From positions 62,001 through 126,000 of the forward strand of contig CAMUFL010000001.1 in the NCBI GenBank assembly GCA_947088155.1: a stretch of DNA of 64,000 bases, in the 5' to 3' direction. This document shows positions 53,392-62,972 of the stretch, one piece after another (within the stretch, counting starts at the first letter, position 1; each line of letters starts with the position of its first letter). Position numbers and translations under genes: made by a program. The notes below the pieces were generated by a model. That model ran no database searches. It had not been told where the DNA came from and saw nothing but the letters and a program-made list of their open reading frames with translations. The stretch comes from an uncultured Gardnerella sp. (GTDB lineage: Bacteria; Actinomycetota; Actinomycetes; Actinomycetales; Bifidobacteriaceae).

Positions 53392-54936
53392 TTACGCTAC
53401 TTTTTGCTGTGATAATGTTAAATTTTCTTTATTTTGTACAATAATTCCTTCCAATTCTAGCAATGCAATTTTCCCAGAAATTTCAGCAATAGATGGTATG
53501 TAATCTAATTGTTTTTCTGTGTAAGAAGCTTTTATTATTTCGTATATTCTGTCAACATTTGCAAGTTCACGTTTGCGTTTGCATGTTGTAATTGCGTCGA
53601 TAATTAGTTTTTGCGTATTGTCATAATTTTTATAGTCTATACTTAATTTTTCTGGTTTAGGTTGAGAATAAGCAAAGTAATGATGAGATTGAGGAAACAG
53701 AATATCTATATCTTGAGTTGAACACAATATTATAGCTTGTGAATCGTGTATTAGCTTGTTGCATCCTGCGTTATTAGGCTGATTGATATCTCCTGGTATA
53801 GCGTATAGTTCGCGATTTAAATCAGTTGCCCATGTTGCAGTATTTAGCGCTCCGGATTGTAATCTTGCTTGAGCAACTATAATTTTTGATGCTAGAGCTG
53901 CAATAATTCTATTTCGTAATAAAAATCTGTGGCCTACAGGTGTTGTATCTGGGCATAGTTCGCTAATACACGCTCCGCCTTTTGCAATAATTTGTTCAAA
54001 AAGCTGATAATTGCATCTGGGTCCCATATGATTTAATCCTCCAGCAAATACAGCAATGGTTTTTCCTGTAGGCTTATTTTCATCTACATCTTGTGCATCT
54101 AATGCGCCCCAATGTGCTGCTGCATCAATTCCGTACGCTCCACCAGAAATAACAGTATGGCCTTTCGAAGCGCAATCATAAGCAAATTGATATGCAAGTT
54201 CTCTTCCGTAGTCTGTGCAAGAGCGTGAGCCAACAATAGCAAGTGGATTATGACATTGTGTTAATGCTTGTGGATTCCCTACACCCCACAAGCATAAAGG
54301 TGGTGAGAAATGACTCTGAAAAGCCAAATCTTGTAATTGTTTCGGCCAATATTTGCTGTGTGGTGCAATAATCCATTGCTTTCCGCCAGAAGTGAACCAT
54401 TGACATAGTGATTCATTATTCCATGTTGGTAAATGCAATAATCGAACGCACCATTTTGAAATAGAATTGTGTAACACTTCTAAAGACTTAGGCGCATTAT
54501 TGTTGTGATAACCCCACGCTGTTAAGCCCTTCTTGAAATAATTTTCTAAGAGTGTAAGTTCTTTATGGTTTTTTATGAAACTTAACATTGTAGATACTAA
54601 TTCTTGATTTTTGTTACGTTTTCTTGAACTAAAAGTTTTAGAATTGGCATCGTTTTCTTGATCTGCTACTTCACTAATAATTGGAAGTTGCATTTGTTGA
54701 GCTGAGCCTGTTGATTGTTGTTTCGTATAATTTTTCACAATTGTTTTTAATATTGAAACAATTTCTTTAGCGCTTTTAGATCCCAATAGTAGCGTGTACA
54801 TAATTGCATCCGCTCCTTCAAGGCAGAATGTAAGTATTGCACGAGATATTGTTTCTTCGTCTGGTGAAGAAAAATCGCTAGGTACACTAATGGTTTCTTC
54901 AGTGTTATCCGTGTTGTTTATGTTCTTAGTATTCAT
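53392..54936 (-). CDS. dprA: DNA-processing protein DprA
   Basis: DprA loads RecA on single-stranded DNA that enters the cell during transformation. The 514-residue protein has a long polar N-terminus (about 1-150), then the Rossmann-like DprA domain: SRSCTDYGRELAYQFA, SGGAYGIDAAAHWGAL, FAGGLNHMGPRCNYQL, ISELCPDTTPVGHRFLLRNRIIAALASKIIVAQARLQSGAL. The C-terminal winged helix is also present. It overlaps comM by 4 bases (start codon within the last comM codons), with yraN before that, so the three form one minus-strand operon. Confidence 0.93.
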   Translation of the reverse strand: MNTKNINNTDNTEETISVPSDFSSPDEETISRAILTFCLEGADAIMYTLLLGSKSAKEIVSILKTIVKNYTKQQSTGSAQQMQLPIISEVADQENDANSKTFSSRKRNKNQELVSTMLSFIKNHKELTLLENYFKKGLTAWGYHNNNAPKSLEVLHNSISKWCVRLLHLPTWNNESLCQWFTSGGKQWIIAPHSKYWPKQLQDLAFQSHFSPPLCLWGVGNPQALTQCHNPLAIVGSRSCTDYGRELAYQFAYDCASKGHTVISGGAYGIDAAAHWGALDAQDVDENKPTGKTIAVFAGGLNHMGPRCNYQLFEQIIAKGGACISELCPDTTPVGHRFLLRNRIIAALASKIIVAQARLQSGALNTATWATDLNRELYAIPGDINQPNNAGCNKLIHDSQAIILCSTQDIDILFPQSHHYFAYSQPKPEKLSIDYKNYDNTQKLIIDAITTCKRKRELANVDRIYEIIKASYTEKQLDYIPSIAEISGKIALLELEGIIVQNKENLTLSQQKVA

Positions 54937-56576
54937 ATTCGTGTCCTTAAACTGATAGCTTGTGCAATGTCTGTCATGTCTGGTGAAGTGTGTCCAGAAA
55001 GATCAGCAAGCGTCCACGCGAGTCGCAATGCTCTATCTGCTCCGCGCAAACTCAGTTGATGCTTTTCTAATGCACGGTTGATAAGTCCTACAGCTTGCTG
55101 TGAAGTGTATTTTCTAAGCCACGTTCCAGATGCTTGTGCGTTGCAATCCCAGCCTTGTTTTATAAAACGGTCGCGAGCAATTTTACGAGCTTCTATTACG
55201 TTATCTCGCATTGTTTTGCTATTCAGATACGTGTTTTTAACTGAGTTTTGTGCATTGTCTTGATGATGGTTTGAAATAATAATTCGTTCTACTGGAGGTA
55301 CATCCATTTGAATATCAATACGGTCAAGAATTGGACCTGAAAGGCGTGAAAAATATCGTGCTCTTTCGCGCTCTTTGCAAGTACATCGTTCTCCATTTCC
55401 GTATGCGTATCCGCAAGGACAAGGATTTGCAGCAACAACAAGCTGGAATTTAGCTGGATAAAGAGTTGTCCCTTTTGAACGAGAAATAGCAATATGCCCT
55501 GATTCCAATGGTTCTCTTAGGGTTTGCAATACTCTAGGAGAAAACTCTGGAGCCTCATCCATAAACAGCACTCCGCAATGTGCTCTAGTAATAATCCCAG
55601 GTTTTGCAACTCCTGTTCCTCCTCCAATAAGAGAAGTTGTTGAAGCAGTATGGTGAGGTGCTTCAAATGGTGGAATATTGCTAATTCCGTAGTAGGGTAG
55701 TGTGCCACAAAGTGAACGAATTGAAGCAACCTCAAGCTGTTCTTGTTCGTTAAGTGGACACATAATGCTTGGTATTCGTGAAGCTAGCATGGTTTTTCCA
55801 GATCCTGGAGGTCCAATCATCATCACGTGATGTCCTCCAGCTGCAGCAACTTGTAGAGCCCATTTTGTATGTTCTTGTCCTATTACTTCAGACATATCTC
55901 CAATTTCATATTTTGGTTCAATTTGTAGTGGAGAAGTGCTTTCTTCGTGAATTGACGAATTATAATCTTCTTCTCCATTGTTATAATTTCCATTTCGTTC
56001 AAGGACTTGCATATGTTTATACGCAGGGTCTTCTTCAATAAGCTTGAGTGATTCTTCGCTCAAACTGCCATGCAATTGCGTCACTAAATCTAAAATATGG
56101 TGTATTCCAATAGATTCAATTCCATCTACAAGTTGCGCTTCGGCAAGATTTTCTTGCGGAATAAGCATTCGTTTAAAATGCATCTTTTTTGCGTAAAGTG
56201 CAATAGGAAGAATGCCTTGAATAGGTAATACTGTCCCGTCAAGATTTAGTTCTCCTAAAATAACTGTATTTTCTAATTCTGTAAGTGGAATATACTTTTC
56301 TGCGCTTAGTATGCTTGCCGCGATAGCTAAATCGTATGATGCTCCGCTTTTTGGCATTGAAGCAGGAGATAAGTTTACTGTTACCCTTCCTTCAGGCCAT
56401 TTGCAATGCAACGCAAAATGAGCTGATTTAACGCGCTCTCTTGCTTCGCTTAATGAAGTGTCAGGTAAGCCGATAATAGAAAAGTTTGGCATATTTCCAG
56501 ATATAAAAGCTTGCAGCTGAATAGTAAAAGCTTTAAGACCAATAAGTCCTATTGATGTTGCGTTTCCAATATGCAT
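54933..56576 (-). CDS. comM: ComM/YifB-family magnesium-chelatase-like AAA ATPase
   Basis: ComM is a hexameric helicase that helps branch migration of incoming DNA during natural transformation. The 547 residues have an N-terminal Lon-protease-like fold (FSIIGLPDTSLSEARERVKSAHF, VNLSPASMPKSGASYDLAIA), the AAA module with GPPGSGKTMLASRIPSI (Walker A), LFMDEAPEF (Walker B), and the C-terminal part (LSGPILDRIDIQMDV, LRGADRALRLAWTLADLSG). It overlaps yraN by a single base (TAATG) and dprA by 4 bases. Length and motifs are normal. Confidence 0.93.
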   Translation of the reverse strand: MHIGNATSIGLIGLKAFTIQLQAFISGNMPNFSIIGLPDTSLSEARERVKSAHFALHCKWPEGRVTVNLSPASMPKSGASYDLAIAASILSAEKYIPLTELENTVILGELNLDGTVLPIQGILPIALYAKKMHFKRMLIPQENLAEAQLVDGIESIGIHHILDLVTQLHGSLSEESLKLIEEDPAYKHMQVLERNGNYNNGEEDYNSSIHEESTSPLQIEPKYEIGDMSEVIGQEHTKWALQVAAAGGHHVMMIGPPGSGKTMLASRIPSIMCPLNEQEQLEVASIRSLCGTLPYYGISNIPPFEAPHHTASTTSLIGGGTGVAKPGIITRAHCGVLFMDEAPEFSPRVLQTLREPLESGHIAISRSKGTTLYPAKFQLVVAANPCPCGYAYGNGERCTCKERERARYFSRLSGPILDRIDIQMDVPPVERIIISNHHQDNAQNSVKNTYLNSKTMRDNVIEARKIARDRFIKQGWDCNAQASGTWLRKYTSQQAVGLINRALEKHQLSLRGADRALRLAWTLADLSGHTSPDMTDIAQAISLRTRI

Positions 56577-57124
56577 TAGAATGCTCCTTGAACATGCTTG
56601 AATTGGATTGATGAATTATCTTCAATTTCTTCCAAAGATTGCAATTCATATGCAGAATCTGGATAAGTGTATTTGTTAATAATAAGAATAGATACAGCGT
56701 CAAATCGAATACGGTAATGAGGTATGTCGCTTCCGAATTCTTCCAGCCATTTCATACCAGTTGTACGTAATTTGCTACATTTTTCTTGAGTAATTGCTTC
56801 AAGTGGAGTGCCACAACGTACGCTTCTTCGAGTTTTTACTTCCACGAATACCAATTTTTGTTCTGGAGTAATCATCACCAAATCTAGCTCTCCATTACGG
56901 TAATGCCAGTTTCGGTCAATAATGTGCCACCCTTTTTGTATGAGTCGCAAAGCTGCGTATGTTTCTCCCAGTTTTCCCAACTCTTTACTTTCAAGAGAAT
57001 CATCTTGAAGCTCGTTGGACACTTGTTCAAGTTTTTCTTGCAAAAATACTTGAGCAGTCTCAGCGTCGCCAATCTCGTCAAGCGAGATAATTTCATCGTT
57101 AATAATGTGTTTTTGTGTAATCAT
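56576..57124 (-). CDS. YraN-family (UPF0102) restriction-endonuclease-fold protein
   Basis: A protein of about 182 residues. The core is NGELDLVMITPEQKLVFVEVKTRRS, the E-x-D and ExK nuclease pattern of the YraN family (PD-(D/E)XK fold), after KLGETYAALRLIQKGWHIIDRNW. YraN genes are often next to comM and dprA and may process DNA; no activity is established for the family. The start is not certain: ATG 57124 is taken, but an in-frame TTG upstream at 57262 would extend the protein to 228 residues. The N-terminal part before residue 50 is longer than in most family members. It is followed by comM with a 1-base overlap. Confidence 0.85.
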   Translation of the reverse strand: MITQKHIINDEIISLDEIGDAETAQVFLQEKLEQVSNELQDDSLESKELGKLGETYAALRLIQKGWHIIDRNWHYRNGELDLVMITPEQKLVFVEVKTRRSVRCGTPLEAITQEKCSKLRTTGMKWLEEFGSDIPHYRIRFDAVSILIINKYTYPDSAYELQSLEEIEDNSSIQFKHVQGAF

Positions 57125-57445
57125 GCTGCTATTTTCTGTGCTTATTGAGCAGTAATCCAGATTTTTTAAGCATTGTGGATAAAAGCTGCATACGGCGTGT
57201 TGTATTAGAAATTCAGTATATTTTCTGTATTTTTCTAAAACAGATTTCGCTATTTTTTGCAAACTGTTAATTCGTTATAGCTAATTTTGATAACCGCAGG
57301 TATGTACGAATGAACCATAGTGGCATATTGTCGTTATCACTTAAATAAATATGTAAACAGAAAACGGAAAAGTAAGTGGATGCGCAAAGTGAGCTGAAGC
57401 AAACTAATCTACTGTTTGAAAAAGTCGCAAAACTGGAGGGGTATT

Positions 57446-58768
57446 ATGAGCGATATTGAAGAAACGCAAGGAAAGTATCATTTTGAAACCTTGCAGTTGC
57501 ATGTTGGTCAAGAGCAGGCGGATCCGGCAACTGATTCTCGTGCAGTTCCTATTTATCAAACAACAAGCTACGTGTTCCACGATTTTGATCATGCCGCTGC
57601 TCGTTTTGATTTGCGTGACGCTGGAAATATTTATGGCCGTTTGACGAATTCTACTCAAGATGTTTTTGAGCGTAGAATTGCAGCTCTTGAAGGTGGAACT
57701 GCAGCTTTGGCTGTTGCTTCTGGTGCGGCAGCTGTAGACTATGCTATTCGTAACATCACTCAGCAGGGCGATCACATTGTGTCTTCAAAGAATGTGTATG
57801 GTGGAACTTATAACCTTCTTCGTCATACTCTTCCTCGAGATGGTGTAACAACTACTTTTGTGGATCCTAAGAATCCTCAGAACTTCGAGGATGCAATTCA
57901 GCCGAATACGAAGCTCGTGTACTTTGAAACTTTTGGTAATCCTAATGCTGATTTGCCTGATTTTGAGGCTATTTCCGAGATTGCGCATCGCTACAATCTT
58001 CCTGTTTTTGTTGACAACACTTTTGCAACTGCATACTTGTTCCGTCCGCTTGAGCATGGTGCAGATATTGTAGTTGAGTCTGCTACGAAGTTTATTGGCG
58101 GCCATGGCACAACTCTTGGTGGCATTATTGTTGAAGGCGGCAATTTTGATTGGGCTAAAGTCCCTGGAAAATTCCCAACTCTTACTGAAGCTGACCCTAG
58201 CTATCATGGTTTGAACTTCTATGATGCTTTAGGATCTGTGGCTTTTGTGACTCGTATTCGTGCGATTATTTTGCGCGATACTGGCGCTTGCATTAGCCCG
58301 TTTGCTGCATTCTTGCTTTTGCAAGGCACGGAAACTTTGAGTTTGCGTGTTGAGCGTCACGTTGAGAATGCGTTGAAGGTTGTTCAATATTTGCAAACTG
58401 TGCCAGAGGTTGAATCTGTAAGTCATCCTTCTATTGAAGGTCGTTCTGATCACGAGCTTTATAAGCGCTACTTCCCGAATGGTGGAGGCTCTATTTTCAC
58501 GTTTGATATTAAAGGTGGAAGGGATGCAGCTCGCATATTTATTGACAATTTACAGCTTTTCTCATTGCTTGCAAATGTTGCTGACGTAAAGTCATTGGTT
58601 ATCCATCCTGCATCTACTACGCACTCTCAGGAAACTTCTGAAGAGTTGGAAGATCAGGGCATTCATGAAGGTACTATTCGTTTGTCTATTGGAACTGAAC
58701 ATATTGACGATATTCTTGCCGATTTGCAGCGCGGATTTGACGCTGTTCGTAAAGCAGGACTTGCTTAA
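57446..58768 (+). CDS. metY: O-acetylhomoserine sulfhydrylase (MetY-type)
   Basis: A PLP enzyme of the Cys/Met metabolism family that makes homocysteine from O-acetylhomoserine and sulphide. The 440 residues carry YQTTSYVF, NIYGRLTNSTQDVFERRIAALEGGTAALAVASGAAA, FVDNTFATAYLFRPLEHGADIV, the PLP lysine in ESATKFIGGHG (about residue 213), and GIHEGTIRLSIGTEHIDDI near the end. The length and the long inserts fit MetY over MetB. The ATG follows GGAGGGG. A SAM riboswitch was looked for upstream and not seen. Confidence 0.93.
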   Translation: MSDIEETQGKYHFETLQLHVGQEQADPATDSRAVPIYQTTSYVFHDFDHAAARFDLRDAGNIYGRLTNSTQDVFERRIAALEGGTAALAVASGAAAVDYAIRNITQQGDHIVSSKNVYGGTYNLLRHTLPRDGVTTTFVDPKNPQNFEDAIQPNTKLVYFETFGNPNADLPDFEAISEIAHRYNLPVFVDNTFATAYLFRPLEHGADIVVESATKFIGGHGTTLGGIIVEGGNFDWAKVPGKFPTLTEADPSYHGLNFYDALGSVAFVTRIRAIILRDTGACISPFAAFLLLQGTETLSLRVERHVENALKVVQYLQTVPEVESVSHPSIEGRSDHELYKRYFPNGGGSIFTFDIKGGRDAARIFIDNLQLFSLLANVADVKSLVIHPASTTHSQETSEELEDQGIHEGTIRLSIGTEHIDDILADLQRGFDAVRKAGLA

Positions 58769-58838
58769 ATAGAAAAGAGAAAGCAAAGTAAAAAATTATT
58801 AATTAAAAATATTCCTGAAGATCCATTACCATTTTATT

Positions 58839-58875
58839 CGGAGCGCATTCGTATTTGTATGTGCTCCGATTTTTT
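58839..58875 (+). terminator. Terminator after metY
   Basis: CGGAGCGCAT (58839-58848) pairs with ATGTGCTCCG (58859-58868) with one wobble, a 10-base loop and then ATTTTTT. Confidence 0.85.
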
Positions 58876-59038
58876 ATACATTATGTAAATTTACGCATCA
58901 TACTTTAGGATGAGATGCTAATTTTTTCTAAATAATTTCCGCCTTACGCACGATAGTAACCAGCAGTCTTTTCACGTAAATTTAAGTATTAGCAGTAGAT
59001 AACTATGCGATTACTACTTTTTAAGAAAAGGAGCAGTT

Positions 59039-59878
59039 ATGAACAGTCCGTACGAAACAAGCTCATACGAGCAAGAAAATGCTTTAGATTTTAGAGCAGA
59101 TTTTAACCAAAACTTGATTGGTGAGACGGCAGTTGCAGCTTTGCATGTTGTTAAAGATTTTGGCAAGGGTGCAGGCATTGTTCACGCTTTGCGAGACGTT
59201 AGTGTTAGCTTTGAGCGCGGCAAGTTCACTGCGATTATGGGCCCGTCTGGCTCTGGAAAGTCAACTTTAATGCATTCTTTGGCTGGTCTTGACAGCGTTA
59301 ATTCTGGAAAAGTTTTGGTAGATGGCCTAGATATTACAGGAATGAGCGATAAACAGCTTACGCTTATGCGACGCGAAATGGTTGGGTTCATTTTCCAAAG
59401 TTTTAATCTTCTTCCAATGTTTAGTGCTGAGCAAAATATTCTTATGCCTCTTACTTTGGCAGGCAAAAAGCCAGATAAGCAATGGTTTAATACTTTGGTT
59501 TTAACTCTTGGCTTGCAAGATCGCTTAAAGCATAGGCCTGCTGAGCTTTCTGGCGGTCAGCGACAACGCGTTGCAATTGCTCGAGCTTTAATCTCTAAGC
59601 CTTCCGTAGTTTTTGCGGATGAGCCTACTGGTAATCTTGACTCTGCTTCCAGCTCAGAAGTTTTGCATTTTTTGAAGAAGTCTGTAACGGAACTTGGTCA
59701 AACTGTGATTATGGTTACTCACGACGCTGTTGCAGCGTCTTATGCGGATCGAGCAATCGTGTTTGCAGATGGTCAAATCGTTGAAGACGTGCAAAATCCT
59801 ACTGCAGAAGGAATGAGCAAGATGCTTATGGAACGCAGCGAGGCTGGCGTTAATAATCAGCCTGCTCAATTGCAATAA
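59039..59878 (+). CDS. ABC transporter ATP-binding protein (LolD/MacB type)
   Basis: A 279-residue ATPase with Walker A GPSGSGKST, Q-loop IFQSFNLLPMF, signature LSGGQRQRVAIARAL, Walker B VVFADEPTGNLDS and the H-loop VMVTHD. The sequence is of the LolD/MacB/FtsE branch that powers FtsX-like permeases in the inner membrane. The N-terminal 40 residues are an acidic, Gln/Asn-rich extension. The ATG has AAGGAG before it. The permease gene follows 17 bases later, so they form a pair. Confidence 0.93.
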   Translation: MNSPYETSSYEQENALDFRADFNQNLIGETAVAALHVVKDFGKGAGIVHALRDVSVSFERGKFTAIMGPSGSGKSTLMHSLAGLDSVNSGKVLVDGLDITGMSDKQLTLMRREMVGFIFQSFNLLPMFSAEQNILMPLTLAGKKPDKQWFNTLVLTLGLQDRLKHRPAELSGGQRQRVAIARALISKPSVVFADEPTGNLDSASSSEVLHFLKKSVTELGQTVIMVTHDAVAASYADRAIVFADGQIVEDVQNPTAEGMSKMLMERSEAGVNNQPAQLQ

Positions 59879-59895
59879 AAGGTGGTGAAGTTAGA

Positions 59896-62589
59896 ATGTG
59901 GAAAATCGCACTAAAACTTATGCGTAAAAGCGTGCGCATGCTAATCGCCTCTGGAATTGCAATTCTTATAGGCAGCATGTTTATGAGCGCTACTTTGCTT
60001 TTTGCAAACAGCGTTGATGACTTGATGGTTCGCAATGCAACAGATGAATTCGGTAGCGCAAATTATGCAATCTCATTTAGGAATCCTAACAGCTCTCCGA
60101 GTAGTGAAATTCATTACAAAGACCTTCATTTAGACAAAATATCGAAGATGCCTGGCGTTAATGGCATTCGTAGTGACGATGCGACTGCGCTTGTAAGAGT
60201 AGAAAAAGGTGATAAATCAGTTACGAGTATCGCTTGGTCTAATGGTTTGTACGGAAATCTTCCTGTGTATAAATCAACAGAAGGTAGAGATCCGCAAAAA
60301 ATAGGCGAAATTACGCTTATTAAAAGTATTGCAAAATCAATACATGCAAACATTGGCGATACTATAACTTTGGTTAAAGTAGATGACACTGGCGGAGATA
60401 AAGAAAAATCGTACGATGTTCGTGTGGTTGGTCTTGTAGACGATGGAGAACATTCTCAAATACCAGTTTCAAATCGCGGCACGTATCTTGGTGGAGTAAC
60501 GAATGATTTTTGTGCAAAACTCAACAATCTTAAGAATTTTGACAATGAAGTTGTGCAAAGCAAAGTGTACATGAGTATTGATGAATCTAAAATAAACGAT
60601 TTATCTCCTAAGATTAACTCTTTGCTTCCTTCGAGATTCTCTCTTATGTCTAGGCATGAAGTTGGCGTAAGAGCTGTTCGAAATGTGTCTAACGGCACTA
60701 ATTTTGTAACCATGTTCTTGCTATCTTTTGGTATCCTAGCGTTGCTTATTTCTTCGCTTGTTATAGCAAACACATTCCAAGTATTAGTTGCACAGCGTAG
60801 ACGAACTCTTGCGCTTTTGCGCGTAATCGGCGCACAGTCACACCAGCTTTATGCGGCAGTTTTGCTTGAAGCTGCAATACTTGGAGTTATTTCTGCAGGT
60901 GTTGGTGTGCTTTGCGCAATCGGATTTATGGGCGCAATTAGTAATGTGAATATTAATTCTGGACCGTTATCTAAGATTCCTTTGATTGTTTCACTTCCGG
61001 CAATTGTGTGGCCAATAGCAATTGGCACGATTGTAACAGTTCTTGCATCTATGAGTGCTGCTCGATCTGCTACAAAAGTAACGCCTATGGAAGCGCTGCG
61101 ACCAATGGATTTGATTAAAGATAAGCGTGCAAGCATTATTCGCGCTGTTTTTGGCGTTCTGTTTATTGTTGTAGGTATTTTAGCTACGGCTTTAAGTGCT
61201 ACTTCTTTGGCAAGCATGATTGCGGGTAAGTCGCCTACTGCTGGTTCTGACTCTTGGATGACTTTGCTTGGAGCAATGTTTGGTTGTGCGCTTGTTTTTA
61301 TTGGCATTATTATTACAGCAACATTCTGGATGCCGTTTGCTATGAAGGCAACTGGAGCAATTATGGCGCTTTGTGGGCCCGCGTCTAAAGTTGCTAATGC
61401 AAACGTGCAAAGAAATCCTAGAAGAGTTGCAGCAACTGGAACAGCTTTGCTTATTGGAGTAACGCTTGTTTCTACAGTAGTAACGGGCGCAATTTGTGGT
61501 AAAGCAACTCTTAAAGGTGTTGTTGATGACCATTACAGTGTTGACATTATTATTCAAGGCAAGAATGTTGATGAATCTTTAGCTGCCGACATTTCAAAGA
61601 TTAGTGGAATAAAGCATACTGAGTTGCTTCCTGCAGTTCCTATGACTTTTAAGAACGCTAAGGGCAAAACTGAGTATGCTATGGCAGCTGGAGTTGATAA
61701 TGTAAATCAACTTAAAAATGTAATGCACACTGATCTTGATGGCGTTAATATAAACAAAGATTCTGTGCTTTTGCCTAAGTTTAACGAAGAAGGGGGAGAA
61801 CCCTTTGAACTTAAAAAAGGAAACCTTAATCTACAAGCTTATGTAGAAAAGTACAGTTCTGGTGAAACAGACAGTGATGATATTACGCCATTTACCGGAA
61901 TGAATACAGACCCGAGTAATAACGATAAGAGCATTACTGTAAAGCAAGTTCAGTTTAAGAAGTATAGGAATGTCAATATATATTCAAGGAATACTGCTTT
62001 TGTGAGCAAATCTTACTTCAATAACTACCTTAAGCCTACAACGCATATTCTGCTTATTTCGGTAGACTCTAGCAAAGCTAATCTTGTAGATATTGTTAAG
62101 AATATTAGAAATATTACATCTAGCTATGCGGAGGTTATGGCTGGTGGAAGCGTGTTCCAGCGAGCGCAGTGGGAAAGTGCTATCGACGTAATGATGATGT
62201 TGCTTGTTGGCTTAATAGCAGTAGCTGTTGTGATTGCTTTAATAGGTGTTGCAAACACATTAAGCTTGTCTGTTATTGAGCGAACCAAAGAATCTGCAAC
62301 TTTGCGAGCAATCGGCATGACAAGAGGACAGGTTAGAAGATCTCTTGCGTTGGAAGCAACGTTGATTTCCTTAACAAGCACCGTTTCTGGCTTGATTGTT
62401 GGAACAGCGTTTGGGTGGATTGGATCCTACATGGTGTTTAGCGCAATTGGCAAAGTTCCGTTTGTAATTGATTGGACTATTTACGCGGTTCTTGCTCTAA
62501 TCGCTTTGTTTGCAGCGCTTCTTTCCAGCGTTCTTCCAGCTCGTAGAGCAGTAAAGTCTTCGCCAGTAGTTGCGCTCGCGGAGGACTAA
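59896..62589 (+). CDS. ABC transporter permease, FtsX-like (MacB type)
   Basis: An 897-residue inner-membrane permease. It has an N-terminal membrane helix (MWKIALKLMRKSVRMLIASGIAILIGSMFM), a large extracellular part (about 40-270), a first FtsX-like unit (about 275-400, including VLVAQRRRTLALLRVIGAQ), a central pair of helices, a second large extracellular part (about 540-750), and a second FtsX-like unit (about 765-890, SLSVIERTKESATLRAIGMTRGQVRRSL). This is the fused double-unit form usual for actinobacterial macrolide/lipoprotein-type exporters. Substrate is unknown. It pairs with the ATPase gene directly upstream. Confidence 0.92.
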   Translation: MWKIALKLMRKSVRMLIASGIAILIGSMFMSATLLFANSVDDLMVRNATDEFGSANYAISFRNPNSSPSSEIHYKDLHLDKISKMPGVNGIRSDDATALVRVEKGDKSVTSIAWSNGLYGNLPVYKSTEGRDPQKIGEITLIKSIAKSIHANIGDTITLVKVDDTGGDKEKSYDVRVVGLVDDGEHSQIPVSNRGTYLGGVTNDFCAKLNNLKNFDNEVVQSKVYMSIDESKINDLSPKINSLLPSRFSLMSRHEVGVRAVRNVSNGTNFVTMFLLSFGILALLISSLVIANTFQVLVAQRRRTLALLRVIGAQSHQLYAAVLLEAAILGVISAGVGVLCAIGFMGAISNVNINSGPLSKIPLIVSLPAIVWPIAIGTIVTVLASMSAARSATKVTPMEALRPMDLIKDKRASIIRAVFGVLFIVVGILATALSATSLASMIAGKSPTAGSDSWMTLLGAMFGCALVFIGIIITATFWMPFAMKATGAIMALCGPASKVANANVQRNPRRVAATGTALLIGVTLVSTVVTGAICGKATLKGVVDDHYSVDIIIQGKNVDESLAADISKISGIKHTELLPAVPMTFKNAKGKTEYAMAAGVDNVNQLKNVMHTDLDGVNINKDSVLLPKFNEEGGEPFELKKGNLNLQAYVEKYSSGETDSDDITPFTGMNTDPSNNDKSITVKQVQFKKYRNVNIYSRNTAFVSKSYFNNYLKPTTHILLISVDSSKANLVDIVKNIRNITSSYAEVMAGGSVFQRAQWESAIDVMMMLLVGLIAVAVVIALIGVANTLSLSVIERTKESATLRAIGMTRGQVRRSLALEATLISLTSTVSGLIVGTAFGWIGSYMVFSAIGKVPFVIDWTIYAVLALIALFAALLSSVLPARRAVKSSPVVALAED

Positions 62590-62648
62590 ATTTCGTAAGA
62601 ACATATGTGAAAAGATAGTCTGTAGAAGTTAAGTTGCAGAAAAAATAG

Positions 62649-62693
62649 AGATAATGCCGGTATGTAAATTTTACTTATCGGCATTATCTTTTT
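62649..62693 (+). terminator. Terminator after the ABC permease gene
   Basis: AGATAATGCCGGTA (62649-62662) pairs with TATCGGCATTATCT (62676-62689), 14 positions with one wobble, a 13-base loop and TTTT. Confidence 0.9.
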
Positions 62694-62753
62694 CTTAGGC
62701 TTTTTCGACACTCTGAAAAAATTTGTAATATTGTTATTATTTTTTAAAAATTA

Positions 62754-62781
62754 TTGTGTATAACTATTCGAATTATATAAT
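62754..62781 (+). promoter_or_regulatory. Promoter of the coiled-coil surface protein
   Basis: A perfect TATAAT (62776-62781) with TTGTGT (62754-62759) 16 bases before it. The start point would be about 185 bases before the ATG. The rest of the 383-base gap (62590-62972) is very AT-rich and shows no gene. Confidence 0.5.
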
Positions 62782-62972
62782 ATTATGTGCATAATTGGCA
62801 TTTTTTATTAATGGTCTTCAAAAATAATACGATTATTATTCATTATGACAAGTTTTATCGGAAATATTCCGAATAAATAGCGTTGAAAATGTATTTATTC
62901 CTTTGTTATGCTCAAGGATGACTGCTGACATAAGTTAGACATGAAGGCCGCTACGAGCAAGGAGTAACAAAT

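Noticed and set aside
57263..57445. SAM riboswitch or other RNA switch before metY
   Set aside because: The region lacks the paired stems and the conserved core of SAM riboswitches as far as can be read; no terminator or sequestering hairpin was found.
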